Below are positions 44,922 to 56,280 of a stretch of DNA of 64,000 nucleotides, one piece after another. The first letter of the stretch is position 1; the number at the start of each line of letters is the position of its first letter. The notes beneath the pieces are model-generated. The model worked only from the letters and a program-made list of their open reading frames with translations. It had not been told where the DNA came from and searched no databases. The stretch covers positions 1,922,001-1,986,000 of the forward strand of contig JAHWDD010000002.1 in the NCBI GenBank assembly GCA_023897205.1, in the 5' to 3' direction. The stretch comes from Exophiala sp. HKRS030 (lineage: Eukaryota; Ascomycota; Eurotiomycetes; Chaetothyriales; Herpotrichiellaceae). The translations under genes were made by a program, and so were the position numbers.

Positions 44922-47357
44922 ATGCTCAAAATGTCGGCACTCCTACAGAGAAGGCCGTCCCTTGCAGTGAGGTGTCCACTCGACCTCGGAACCTCCACCC
45001 TCTCGCGAAGTGCTGCTCGACGTGCGTACGCCGTACATGCCCAGTCACAACCTCATCCGCGAAGAAAGGCGGCGGTTCCTCCCTACCAGAAGATCCTCAA
45101 GAGGTTCGAAGAAGTCCGCACGATACTCGGCTCGCGAAAATTGACATTGGCTGAAAAGATTCTTTACGCCCATCTCGACAATCCAGAAGAATCACTATTG
45201 ACCAACACCGACAATGGCAAGAATATTCGCGGCAATGCAAACCTCAAGCTTAAACCCGACCGAGTCGCCATGCAAGATGCCTCTGCACAGATGGCTATTC
45301 TACAATTCATGACTTGCAATTTGCCTTCCACCGCCGTACCTGCGAGCATACATTGCGATCATATGATTGTGGGCGAAAATGGCGCAGACACAGACTTGCC
45401 GAATTCGATTGCCGGGAACAAGGAAGTCTTCGACTTTTTGGAGTCTGCAGCAAAGAGATATGGTATAGAATTCTGGCCTCCGGGTGCTGGAATTATACAT
45501 CAGACTGTCCTTGAAAATTATGCCGCCCCTGGCTTGATGATGCTGGGCACAGATTCGCACACTCCAAATGCGGGCGGTCTGGGCGCGATTGCAATTGGTG
45601 TTGGCGGCGCGGATGCTGTCGATGCCCTTGTCGACGCTCCATGGGAGCTCAAAGCTCCAAAGATGTTGGGTGTCCGTTTGGAGGGCAAGCTCAGTGGCTG
45701 GGCGTCACCCAAGGATGTGATTCTTCATCTTGCAGGCCAGCTCACCGTTCGTGGTGGTACCGGCTCCATCATTGAATACACTGGTCCAGGACTCGACACA
45801 CTCAGTTGCACCGGCATGGCCACGATCTGCAACATGGGCGCTGAAGTTGGCGCGACGACTTCCATATTCCCCTTTACCGAGAGTCACATCCCTTACCTCC
45901 AGGCCACTGGACGCGCAGCTCTTGTCGACGCTATCAAGGGAATTGCATATGGCTCTGAGCAGTTCAACTTCCTCCGTGCAGATTCAGGTGCCGAATACGA
46001 CCGAGAAGTCACCATCAATTTGTCTAGTCTTGAACCACATATCAATGGACCGTTCACACCAGATCTATCTACACCATTGTCTAAGTTCAAAGACGCCGTC
46101 GAAACTAACAAATGGCCTGGTACATTCTCGGCTGGACTGATCGGCAGTTGCACGAACAGTTCCTACGAGGATATGACCAGAGCGGAAGACTTGGTGAAGC
46201 AAGCACAAGCTGCAGGTCTCAAGCCCAAATCCGACTTTTTCATCACTCCTGGAAGCGAGCAAGTCCGCGCCACTTTGGACGATAGTAAGACTCTCCAAAC
46301 CTTCGAAGGCGCTGGAGGAACCGTGCTCGCTAATGCTTGCGGTCCTTGCATTGGTCAGTGGAAGCGTACCGATGGGATGAAGAAAGGTGAAGACAATGCC
46401 ATCATCTGCTCATACAATCGGAATTTCCCAGGCCGCAACGATGGCAACCCTCGAACGATGAGTTTCCTGGCTTCTCCGGAGATCGTCACAGCCATGTCGT
46501 TCTCCGGATCGACTTCATTCAATCCCATTACTGACGAGATCCCTCTGCCGTCGGGCGAAAAGTTCAAGTTTGAACCCCCCAAGGGAACTGCGCTACCAGG
46601 ATCTGGCTTCGCCATAGGCAACCCGGCTTTCTTGCCATCGTCCGCCGAGCCTGACTCAAGCGTGCAAGTTGTTGTTGACCCTGAGTCCGACCGGTTGGCT
46701 CTCTTGGAGCCTTTCGAGACATTCCCGGAGGGCGATCTTAAAGGATTGAAAGTCCTCTACAAAGTAAAGGGCCAATGTACGACCGACACCATATCGGCTG
46801 CTGGTCCATGGCTCAAATACAAGGGACATCTACCAAACATTGCAGAAAACACCCTGATTGGCGCAATCAACGCCGCCACTGGAGAAACCAATACTGCCTA
46901 TGACGCTGATGGTTCCAAATCATCAATTCCAGAGCTTGCCAAGAAGTGGAAGCAGAAAGGCCAGCATTGGCTTGTGGTGGCTGAAGACAATTACGGTGAG
47001 GGATCTGCGCGAGAACACGCAGCACTCCAGCCCAGATATCTGGGCGGGCAAGTCATTTTGGCTAAGAGCTTTGCACGTATCCATGAGACCAATTTGAAGA
47101 AGCAAGGAGTCGTACCCTTGACTTTCGCCAACAAAGAAGATTATGATCGTATCGACGCTTGCGATTCGGTCGATACTGAAGGCCTCTGGGACGTTTTGAG
47201 AAATGATGGACAAGGCGAAATTCGACTGAAGGTCACTAAGATAAACGGGGAGACTTTCACGATCCCGGTCAAGCACACTTTGAGTAAGGATCAATGCGGA
47301 TTTATTCTGGCTGGCAGTGCATTAAACTTGCTTGCGAAGCGCAACAGGCCAGAGTAA
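44922..47357 (+). CDS. aco2: mitochondrial aconitase-family hydratase, ACO2 type
   Basis: Single exon, 811 residues. The first ATG is at 44922 (M-L-K-M-S-A-L-L-Q-R-R); a second in-frame ATG is at 44931. The first 40 residues, rich in Arg, Ser and Leu, look like a mitochondrial presequence. Aconitase interconverts citrate and isocitrate through a [4Fe-4S] cluster. The three cluster cysteines are present in S-C-T-N-S-S and A-C-G-P-C-I-G-Q-W, as are G-T-D-S-H-T-P-N-A-G-G-L-G and the swivel-domain G-S-A-R-E-H-A-A-L. The segment G-A-D-T-D-L-P-N-S-I-A-G-N-K-E-V-F-D-F-L-E-S resembles the second fungal aconitase (Aco2/AcoB) rather than the main Aco1. Yeast Aco2 takes part in lysine synthesis (homocitrate dehydration); whether this one does is inference. 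No introns, unlike many ACO1 genes. Confidence 0.93.
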   Translation: MLKMSALLQRRPSLAVRCPLDLGTSTLSRSAARRAYAVHAQSQPHPRRKAAVPPYQKILKRFEEVRTILGSRKLTLAEKILYAHLDNPEESLLTNTDNGKNIRGNANLKLKPDRVAMQDASAQMAILQFMTCNLPSTAVPASIHCDHMIVGENGADTDLPNSIAGNKEVFDFLESAAKRYGIEFWPPGAGIIHQTVLENYAAPGLMMLGTDSHTPNAGGLGAIAIGVGGADAVDALVDAPWELKAPKMLGVRLEGKLSGWASPKDVILHLAGQLTVRGGTGSIIEYTGPGLDTLSCTGMATICNMGAEVGATTSIFPFTESHIPYLQATGRAALVDAIKGIAYGSEQFNFLRADSGAEYDREVTINLSSLEPHINGPFTPDLSTPLSKFKDAVETNKWPGTFSAGLIGSCTNSSYEDMTRAEDLVKQAQAAGLKPKSDFFITPGSEQVRATLDDSKTLQTFEGAGGTVLANACGPCIGQWKRTDGMKKGEDNAIICSYNRNFPGRNDGNPRTMSFLASPEIVTAMSFSGSTSFNPITDEIPLPSGEKFKFEPPKGTALPGSGFAIGNPAFLPSSAEPDSSVQVVVDPESDRLALLEPFETFPEGDLKGLKVLYKVKGQCTTDTISAAGPWLKYKGHLPNIAENTLIGAINAATGETNTAYDADGSKSSIPELAKKWKQKGQHWLVVAEDNYGEGSAREHAALQPRYLGGQVILAKSFARIHETNLKKQGVVPLTFANKEDYDRIDACDSVDTEGLWDVLRNDGQGEIRLKVTKINGETFTIPVKHTLSKDQCGFILAGSALNLLAKRNRPE

Positions 47358-50300
47358 GTCGATCTTCTATTTGGTATGCTGCCAAAACGATATGGCTAGC
47401 CAGACTCGGCCTCGTGGTTTGCGGATCGTGGCTCCCATGATCGTCCGACCCTGGTCACCGCTATTCGATAACGGCGACTGCCGTGAAAGGCATACTTGAC
47501 AGCAAACAGGCAGACTTTAAAGGCGAACATCTCCACCTGGGCTGATTCATACTACTACACAAGCTTTGGAAGCTGGTCTGCGTCGCTCCATCTCATCGAT
47601 AGCAACGACAATTCTCCATCCTGATTGTAGACCACGCGCGGGATTGCGGCAACTCAACGTACTCCATTTATCAGCAGCATGAGTGAGTCACTGGGATTTC
47701 TCTTGGCGAACAAAAACTCATCCCGTAACCCCCGAAGGGATTGTGGGAATATAAAACCAGGAAACCAGATTTTTAAAGGAGCAACACCGATGCGACTCGA
47801 ACCCTACCACCCATTACTCCCGACTCTCTCCAGGATATTGCTCAAGTTCACAGGCGACATGCTGGTAAGCATTGCGCTCATGAACTCCAGAAGGGATTCT
47901 GGGTACTATGAAGGAAGGCCTTTTGTGTTCAGACAAGAGTCCCATTGTTGAACAAAATTTGAAAAACATAATATATCAAGTGAACATTTTCTGTGACTGT
48001 GACTGGAGTGGGTATGTGTATATTGATTGCGCCAAGGAAGTGTTGTGCGATTGTTGAATACACCACTATTCTTTCTGACGAGGACTCGAGTTAAGTGAAA
48101 GATATTGCGCTATGAGATTTCTCTCATCTTGTCGGCGATCTACATCAATGACTCCACGATCAAGCATTGGAATGGGGTAGGAACGGTATCAATGTCAGGT
48201 TTGACGGAAACATCCCAACCTGTATCACATTTGGGACACCAAGGTCGTTGCACAACTTGCAATTAGCTCGTCTGACGAACATTCCGCCAAAACCTTGACC
48301 ACCCACATGAAGGCCGGTGCTTAAGGTTGGGACGTGGACGAGCCTGAATGACACGCGTTCGACGGCACGGAGCTGGGAAAGTGAGGCGAATGACTGTGTC
48401 TGCAACGATGTGCTCAGTGTCTGAATCGATGCAGTCGAAGGATGCGATCCGAGTGGAAGCTATTACCAGGCACTTTTTTGACGTGGCAAGGACGCAAATA
48501 GCATGAGCAGGGTACAGGTTGGGGGGCCCTGGCTGAATTTGATTTTCCCTGGACAGAATGCCTCGTACTGTTGCGATACTTGAGGTTTTAAAGGACGGCG
48601 GAGTCTAAGCAGTCCCGACCACATATGCTTGGACGTTTGCCCAACGAGAAGTCCGATCTGCTGGTGGTGTCTATTTTCTGCGTCGCTCCACATAACCGGA
48701 TCCTTTGCGTGTGTCGAGTCTTGTTCTCACCCGGTGCCCTTTGTACGTCAAGGTAGCCAGTCTCTTGCGAGGCCGCCACTTGCATAGAATACAATGTTCC
48801 AGGCATTCAGAATCGGCTCTCGTAGTGGCGAAGTATCCTCGTGTTCAGCTAGGTGAAGATCAAAGGCTGAAAGCCAAGGCGTGCTGAAAGAACTCACGAG
48901 GCTAGACGGAGTACAAGGAGTATCAAACGGCTAGCCTACCTATTGTAGGTGGTTGTCTCGTGTCAGTCCGTATTACCATCCAGCACTCCTGGCGCTCTTG
49001 GACGAGAGAGGGATAAATTGCGAAAAACAACGGCCACTCTCCATACAAGATACTGTACTAGTTCGACAATAGGAAAGTAATCTGCAGCTCTATTTCCCTT
49101 TTCAAAGACAAGAAGAAGAAGAAAATGTCATCCATTTATTCCGGAGTCAGTCATCCCAGGCCTCTCGTATTTTTTTTTCAGCCCCCCCTGAGAAACCCAG
49201 TTTCGGAGAAGAGACCATTACGGACAAAGAAACGTTTGCCATGGGGCAAGCGGCGCCCCAAGTCATCCCATGTCCGAATCTAATGCAAGGGTCGATGTTC
49301 AGGTCCGCTCGAAAGATTTAAACGTCCCTTTGTAGACCAGTGGTCGATCTTTGGTCGGAATGGCTTTTTTTCGATTGTACTCCGTACGAGAATTATATGC
49401 GTATACTGTACGGAGTGCGGCGTAGGAAATGATAACATATATAGACTGATTGCCCATGCGAGTCAATCCTGTGAGGTTGTAGATGACCTCCCTGCGTCTC
49501 AACACACAAGCATTGTACTTGGGTATCTCCCTAGAGAAAGAGCCAACCCACCGGATTCACGAGTACGAGGCAGAGACACTGTCAAACACCCAGAGAAAAA
49601 AAAACAACGACGACGACGACGTTATATTGTTCGTACCGAGGATACATTTGTCCCTTTATTTTCTTCTTACTCTTTTTGGAGGGTGGCCGCGTGGATTCAG
49701 TTCAGTCTCATGGGTCCGCGCCGTTTTATTCAATTTTTGTCCCCGCCACATGTTACGAGACAGACACGCTTCGTCTTCGTCTTCGTCGTCGCCATAACAA
49801 ATCTCGACAAATTCAGTAATTTTTTCTTTTCTTTCGAAGCTCAGAGAGCACATACATACTCGCACCCCCTGTATATTTGACGGGTGTTTCAGCGTCTCAC
49901 CCTGTTTCTCTCTCTCTTTCAACACCACCGACATCTCTCCGCCGAGTCCAGCCTGATCCCGCATATCTCCCTCGCCCCGTCAAAGCAAACCCACCTGCCT
50001 ACACGGTCTGTCTTTTGCATGTTATCGAGCAACCCATAGTTGTTTGCGGTACATTCTTCGAGCTTCAGCACCACACGCGCCACTGGCCTGCCTTTTATGT
50101 GTTCTCTCCCGCAGCCACACCGAAGATCGCGCTGCGAAAAAGATCCACCGTCAGCACCTTAGTCGGCTCCCCGACCATTCGCGCGCATCATCCAGCAGCT
50201 CGGTCGTGCAAGCTCGACTTTTCCTAGGGAGAGGAGAGGAGAGGGCAAGGGAGTGCGCGCATTGCCGCGGGTGAGAGTGAGAGTGAGAGCTGTCTTACTA

Positions 50301-50386
50301 CGGGGGTGGTAGTAGCAGCCAACCATCCTCGAAACAAAACGCGCCCAAGGCAGGAGGGCCGTCTGGGCCGGACCCTTTTCGCGGCC
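47358..50386. other. 3-kb gene-poor region and long leader of the NmrA-like gene
   Basis: No gene is supported here. Visible features: the repeated word TACTCCGTA at 49378-49386, a GAC microsatellite at 49607-49621, a CTTCGT/TCG run at about 49767-49792, and a purine-rich GAGAG stretch at 50222-50290 just before the NmrA-like start. The right-hand 600 bp is pyrimidine-rich and is probably promoter and 5' untranslated region. Short frames between 47.6 and 49 kb show no family features. Confidence 0.45.
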
Positions 50387-51662
50387 ATGCCGCCGCCGTA
50401 CCCTGGCCAACAACCACCAAACATCCTCATACTCGGTGCTACGGGTATCATCGGGACGTACATCACAAGGGCAATCGTGGACGCAAGAGAGAGCTTTGGG
50501 CGAATATGTATATTCACGAGTCAAAAGACCATGATGGAGAAGATCCAGGACATTGCCGCGCTGGAGGCATGGGGGGTCGAGATATACACCGGCCGGCTGG
50601 AGAGTGAAAGGTCCTTCAAGAGAGCTTGCGAAGGTACGTTATGTTTCACACACTCCGGAAGGGGTGCGGTGCGAGGGCCACTGGTACCTTTGATGCTGGA
50701 ATGTGGGGACCAAACAAGAAAAGGAACCATCGAGGAAGAAAAGATTGTGGAACGCAGTTCCTTTTACTGACATGTGATCCCCATTTTGCCGCAGGTATCG
50801 ACACGATCGTTTCGTGCGTGGGACGAGGTGGGATAGAAAAACAGATCAACCTGATCACCTGGGCCGAGCAAGCGGGCGTCCGGCGCTTCTTCCCCTCCGA
50901 ATACGGCACCGACATCGAATACTGGCCACAGTCGGCACAGGAACCTCCACACCAACTCAAACTGAAAGTGAGAGCCCACATGAAGACGATGAAGAGGTTG
51001 GAGCACACGTACCTCGTGACCGGCCCGTACAGTGATTTGTACTTTGGCACGATGAAGGCCAGGCCCGAACTGGGAGAGTTCGACGTCAAGGGGAAAAAGG
51101 CGGTCTTGCTGGGTGACGGGGAAGGTCCCGTCAGTTTCACCGCCATGCACGAGTACGTTTTGGACCTTATTCCGGGAAATGCGGTGGCGTCCCTGACCCA
51201 GGTGGTGGTGTTGTTGTTGTTGTTGTTGTTGTTGTTGAGAGCTAACGTGTCCCCTCCCCCCCAAAAAACAGTGTCGGAAAATTCGTCGTTGCGGCCCTCC
51301 TCAACCCAGGGGCGTCGAGGAACACCACCCTTGTGGTACACTCCTTCACGGCCACGCCTCACGAAATCCTGGCCGAGTACGAACAACAAACGGGCTCCAA
51401 GTGGGAGAGATCCTACACCTCGGTCGAGCGGTTGAAGGAGATTGAAAAGGAGGAGTATCAAGTGTATTCGGCCCTCGCGACGGTGGTGACGCTACGGCGG
51501 ATCTGGACCGAAGGTGGCACGCTGTACAAATTCTACGACGAAGGTATCCTGGGAGAAATCGAGACGGAAACGTTGGAGTCCCAGGTGACTTCCAACATCC
51601 GCAAACAAGAAGAAGGCGAGGGTCATTTTCCGAGCCTGATGAGGAAATTGAGTCTGCAGTGA
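50387..51662 (+). CDS. NmrA-like / isoflavone-reductase-like NAD(P)-binding protein
   Basis: Three exons, 50387-50633, 50795-51152 and 51272-51662, giving 331 residues. The N-terminus has the Rossmann motif I-L-G-A-T-G-I-I-G (residues 14-22). F-F-P-S-E-Y-G-T-D follows about 100 residues later and V-G-K-F-V-V-A-A-L-L-N-P after the second splice, as in the atypical SDRs of the NmrA/PCBER/isoflavone-reductase group. Such proteins either reduce small aromatic compounds or act as redox sensors (NmrA itself binds dinucleotide and the GATA factor AreA). The catalytic lysine is not obvious: the F-G/S-x-x-x-x-K spacing is altered to H-Q-L-K-L-K-V-R, so I cannot decide between enzyme and sensor. The second intron holds a GGT/GTT microsatellite. 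The 3' end faces a zinc-cluster regulator. Confidence 0.9.
51201..51237. repeat. GGT/GTT microsatellite in intron 2 of the NmrA-like gene
   Basis: A run of trinucleotide units, first GGT then about nine GTT, lying wholly within the 51153-51271 intron. It would not affect the protein but could vary in length between strains. Confidence 0.85.
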
Positions 51663-52259
51663 GAGAAACAATACAGAAAGAAACCCTCCCTTGTGAATGA
51701 GGGAAAGGTTCGGCATTTGTACAAAGATTTTGGCTTCGGTATTCGACACTGTAAACAGAAAGAAAGAGAGAGGGGGGGAATATTCGATTGTATCATATGG
51801 ACACAGTCTTTCTACCAAATTACGAGGTTTTGCATGGTGAGGTGGTACGTACCTCACCTTAAGCAGTCAGAGGTCTCAGCCTACGCTTTTCGGTTGTCTT
51901 TTGTCCTTTTGATTTTGGGGAGGACTGCGGCTGAAAGTGGTGGTGATTTTGGGCGGGTTTTAACAAAGATTCTCGAACGCAACATAGCCTTGTCTGTCCA
52001 TTGGGGGATGGTTGAAGAGAAGGGGCATACCTACGGAGTTACTCACAGGTGAATATTATATTCATGGGTCGATATCTCTTGCCGATGACTTGTGTGTGTG
52101 TATGGGCAACCTCATCTGTTACAGAGTATCGAGCACTTGTTGTTTACCTCACCTACAGAAGATGTACGGAAGAGTTGTACACGGTTCTGCACACTGCACA
52201 CTGTATACTGCCTTGCCTCTGCGGCATTCGTGCAAGAGGCTACAATTGAAGACATTATC
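51663..52259. terminator. convergent 3' region
   Basis: A 597-bp spacer between the ends of two convergent genes. It is AT-rich with no conserved frame. Confidence 0.4.
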
Positions 52260-54743
52260 TTAACCCATTGTCGTGTGCAAGCCATGATCCATCATTACAT
52301 CGATCCAATACACATCGGTCTCACCACCGTCCATTCTTGACCAAGTCCGACGTACCAGTTCGAGACAGGTGTCGATCGGCAAGGGAGGAAGAATGTTCCG
52401 CAAGAGACTCAATCGAGAGGTGACGAATTTTCTCGCCTGTACAACCTTGACGAAAGTTGTTGCCAATTCCGTTTGTTCTTCCGTCGTCGTTCTGGATTTG
52501 TTTCCAGTAGGTTTTGTCCTACAATTGCTATCACTATCGCCCCTAGAAGATTCGTCGGTGGAATGAAAAAGACAACTGCTAACTGACAGCGGCGAATCGC
52601 CGTGTGGCGATGGCTGTTGTTGGTATTCGCCTTTCGCCAAAGGTGGAAGTCGTAATTCGCTCGCGCATGACACGAGCATGACTGGCTGCAGACATTTTGT
52701 CGATGATGTTATCGGGATTGATTCCAAAAGTCGAAGAGTGTCAACCGCGAGGTTGAGAAGCCATTGTTCGTCTTCTTCTTCGTCGTCGTCTTCGTTATCG
52801 TCAACACCAGTCTCGTTGTAGTTCGCCCCATCATGATGACCTCCAACATTACTCAACCAAGATGTTATCAAATCTCCGCCATCATCGTCGCCGGCGGCGT
52901 AATAGTCGTCACTGCCATGGCGACCCAACACCCCGAGAATCGTCGGTGATGACCTCTCCTGTCGACACCGGCTTCGACGGAGATCAGGAAACACCCGATA
53001 CAAATGGAGAAGCCCACTGCGGCGGTATATCTCGGACACGGTCTGTAGATGCCAAACTGGTGTCTCGTGATCCCCTGGGTCCATAACGTCGTCGTCATTG
53101 TTGTAAAGCTTACCGACGTCGAGCAATTCCTTCTCTAGAGAGTACGCGAGCTCAAGAGCCTTTGTTGATTCATCGAGGCTGCGTTGCGTGACGAACTTGT
53201 TCCGTCGCCTCTTGAGTCGTTCTTGACGCACCAACGCTCCGACTCGGTGCACGATCGCCTGAGTGTCTCTGCATATACCGGTCCAAGGATGGGGGATTCT
53301 GTGGTTGGTGTGTCCGCCGCCGGACGACAGGGATCCGGAGGAGTCGATAGGAATATGAATATCCGTATCCGTATCCGTATCCGTATCTGACGAGCAGTCC
53401 ACCCCGAAGTCACTAGATACGAACGACAATAGCATCTCCCAATATACGATCGCCTCTTGGAAGAACCTGACGTTGTTGTTCGCCGTGGGGGGTGTCGATG
53501 ATGAGTTCGTTCGCACAGTGGTGGTGGTAGGTTGAGGTTGAGACAGAGCCATCTTGGACACTCGCTTCTTCAGACTTGTCAAGAACGGAATACCGAGGTC
53601 ATGGGGGTCGAACCAGCTGGAGGTTTGACCGATCATCAACAAAGTCAACAGTGACCGGGGGTCGTGCTCCTGCCTGCTGGGCTCGGATCGGACGAGGGAA
53701 ATTGCGTCGGCCCTGAGTCGTGGCACCGTGGTCTTGAATTGCGGGAATTGGTGCGCGAGACAGGCCCCTGCCATGCTTTGCATCGCCCGAAGCATCGCGG
53801 GGGATGAGGTCCACGATTGGGCCACAACCGTCCTGAAAGGGTTCAGATGCCCATCGAAACAGGAAAATAGTCCGGCAACCTCTTTGAAATAGTATTCTGT
53901 CAAGACGGAAGCCGGGTCGGTCAAGGATCTTGATGGTTTGGTGGTGGTGGTGATGGTGGCAGGCACCTTTGCAAACGCCGGGGTTTGGGCTGAGCGGTGC
54001 ATGGCGACTTCACTTGGGAGTTCTTCTTGCACCGATGACGAGACAAAAGAAGCCTGGGTCGGACTTGCCGTCGTAACATGATTGGGATGCGATACCGCAG
54101 AACTTGGGATGCGTTCGGGTCCGTTGATACCCGGCATGTCATTGATCGTGACATTGTCGTCGTTGGCAAAGAGAAGAGAGTCTTCCGCGGTCAAGTAGTC
54201 ATAACAGGTAGGTAACATTGAAGAATCATCATTATTCCAATCTTGATAAGGCCAATCTAGGTCCATGGCGCCGCTCCACTCGTCCCCGTCCGGGTTGTGT
54301 GGATCAAAGGCTTTCTTCACAGGTAAATGGCCTTGCCACCAGTCATTCCCAGTCGATACTACTGACGGGGATTTGGGTATTCGCCTTCTTGACGGCCGGT
54401 CGGCTGATGGTAAAGGGCGAACGACGTGTGAGCGTGAGCGTGCATCGCCGCTTGCACGTTCACTGACGGCCTTGACTCGTACAGGTTCCTTCGCCGTTCG
54501 ACTTTCAGTCTGTCGAGGCCCATAAACTTCATGTTTCGTAGACCATTTTAGCAGTCGTTCATAGCCAGGGCACTCGAGTCCCTTTGACAAGCAACGTCCG
54601 CAGGCAGGCCGTTCTCCGTCACACTTGATCTAGTCACCTTGTGAGTTCCATGTTACTGGAAAGGACTGGATTGCACCAACCTTGCTTTTTTTACATTGTC
54701 TGCATCCATCCCTAGACTTGGTCCTTTGGGTTGCGCCGCCCAT
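52260..54743 (-). CDS. Zn2Cys6 fungal transcription factor
   Basis: Two exons, 54681-54743 and 52260-54629, giving 810 residues. The zinc cluster at residues 14-40 is a perfect C-x2-C-x6-C-x6-C-x2-C-x6-C, built across a 51-bp intron that ends at C-T-A-G so that K-S-K joins I-K-C-D; the nearer AG would leave only four residues between the cysteines. After a disordered, serine-rich region (to about 270) comes the fungal regulator middle domain (DUF3468/Fungal_trans_2 type) with L-T-E-Y-Y-F-K-E-V-A-G-L-F-S-C-F-D and A-L-E-L-A-Y-S-L-E-K-E-L-L. A run of D-T repeats (about 455) and an acidic D-D-E-D-D-D-E-E-E-D-E stretch interrupt it. Targets are unknown; the convergent NmrA-like gene is the neighbour. 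Confidence 0.91.
53361..53387. repeat. hexanucleotide repeat coding for D-T units
   Basis: Tandem ATCCGT units (plus strand), about four copies, inside the zinc-cluster regulator. They read as Asp-Thr pairs on the coding strand, in frame, and may vary in number between strains. Confidence 0.85.
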
Positions 54744-56280
54744 TTGCAAAGACCAAAGCGTTCGTTGTTATCAATGGGGTCGATCTAGGCCATCAACATC
54801 CTGTCCTCAACTGGCAAATCCTGAGATGATGGAACAATTATCTGCAGCGCGTTCGATATGAGTTGGGAGGTGTCGTCCACTTTGGTTTCCCAAGGTTTAC
54901 GATTGTCATTATGGTAGGCAGGGGGCCAATGCGGGGGTGAAGGGGTCCCCCAGACCACAGTTGCGGATCCCTCAGTTCGGCACAACCCTCCCCGGGGAGA
55001 AAGTTCGTGTTTACAGGCCTTTCCACCCAGTTATGACCTCAGCCTTGTAGTGATACTTGCAATTATCGAACGACTCGGGGAACAGGAATCAATTCTCGTC
55101 GCCCATCGGGTGTGTGGAAGTTTTGAAAAATGGGCTGAAGTAGTATCGAAGGCCACGGGACATCGCCATCGCACAATAGCTCCTAAATTGGTAACCTCTT
55201 TCGTTGCTTCGAAACTTTAACACGGCTGAAAGATAAGAATGGAACTTGGCCAAATCTGGCAATTTGCTGGGAACAATTGGCACAGGCGAGACTCTCTTCT
55301 TCCTCGACCCTCACAACAAAAGTCTTTTTCATTGACAAATCGTCACCTTGGAAGTCCTAGTTCTGTACAAGTTCTTCCGGTCTTCCTTGGTGAGGAGTTC
55401 CACCTCAGAGATAAATCAAAACACAATTTGGATGTTTTCCTTATCGGGTTACTCGCTCCCATCTGGGATATCGAAACAGCTGATGTCGTTGCACATGATG
55501 CCTGTCCAGTAGATCAGGACGTGCTGTGGTAACCCCTTGCATGATCTGTACTTGCTCTGGACACAAGTAGAGGGTTGTATAGTGGACAGGATAAGCTAGA
55601 TAGAATCCGACCGTCAGAACAATAATCCATTCAAGCAGCTTTTCGCGTCAAAAAACAAAAGGATGCTGATGTCTGACGCTTTGTAGCAAGAGAGAAGATG
55701 ACGAATCTTGACACTGTAGATTTGCTTTACTTTGGGCAACGTCCCCGAAAGTAGAATCCTCTTCCCATCTGCCGTAGACCTCGCCATAGATGTGAGCCGT
55801 GGGTATCGGGATCGTCTTGGTACGGTGATATACGTACGTATTTGAGAGGCCAACAGATGGTATTGTTAAGGAACTTGACTCTTGGGATATGAGAATAGAA
55901 AAGCCAAAGCCTTTGTTTCCCTGTGTTGGGATTTTTTTATGAAACAGTAAGAGTTTGCCCCTCAACGTGTCCATTTTTATGGCGAAAAGACAAGCGGCCA
56001 GGATACTATTTGAGACCACAAGATTAACGATCAAGCGAATTTTTAGATACCTAGCTCGGAAGCATCCGGTTTTGGATGGTCAGGGGAGACCTATATTAAT
56101 CGTCTCGCTTTCATCATGATGTTGTCAAAGTGAATAGTATGGTATGACTAATAGTTGACGACGTTGTGAATTAAAGTTGCACTTCGCGATGGCTTTGGGC
56201 ACAATTCAAACTCGATAGAAACACACAGGTAATGATATATTTGGTGTAACCCCTATATAACCGTCCCTCATCTTACTTGA
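54744..56280. other. gene-poor intergenic region
   Basis: About 1.5 kb with no supported gene. The left part is the promoter of the zinc-cluster regulator and the right part the 3' side of the permease. Frames up to 128 codons on both strands show no family likeness. Confidence 0.5.

Noticed and set aside
47780..47815. T-arm-like sequence CGACTCGAACCC, possible minus-strand tRNA
   Set aside because: The flanking bases do not pair to make a T-stem and no anticodon arm or acceptor stem can be built around it.
49600..50290. Simple repeats suggesting a CRISPR-like or satellite array
   Set aside because: They are short microsatellites of different units without spacers, in a eukaryotic leader region.
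54630..54680. Alternative acceptor for the zinc-cluster intron, five bases downstream of 54630
   Set aside because: Using the later AG would leave four instead of six residues between the second and third cysteines, breaking the Zn2Cys6 pattern.
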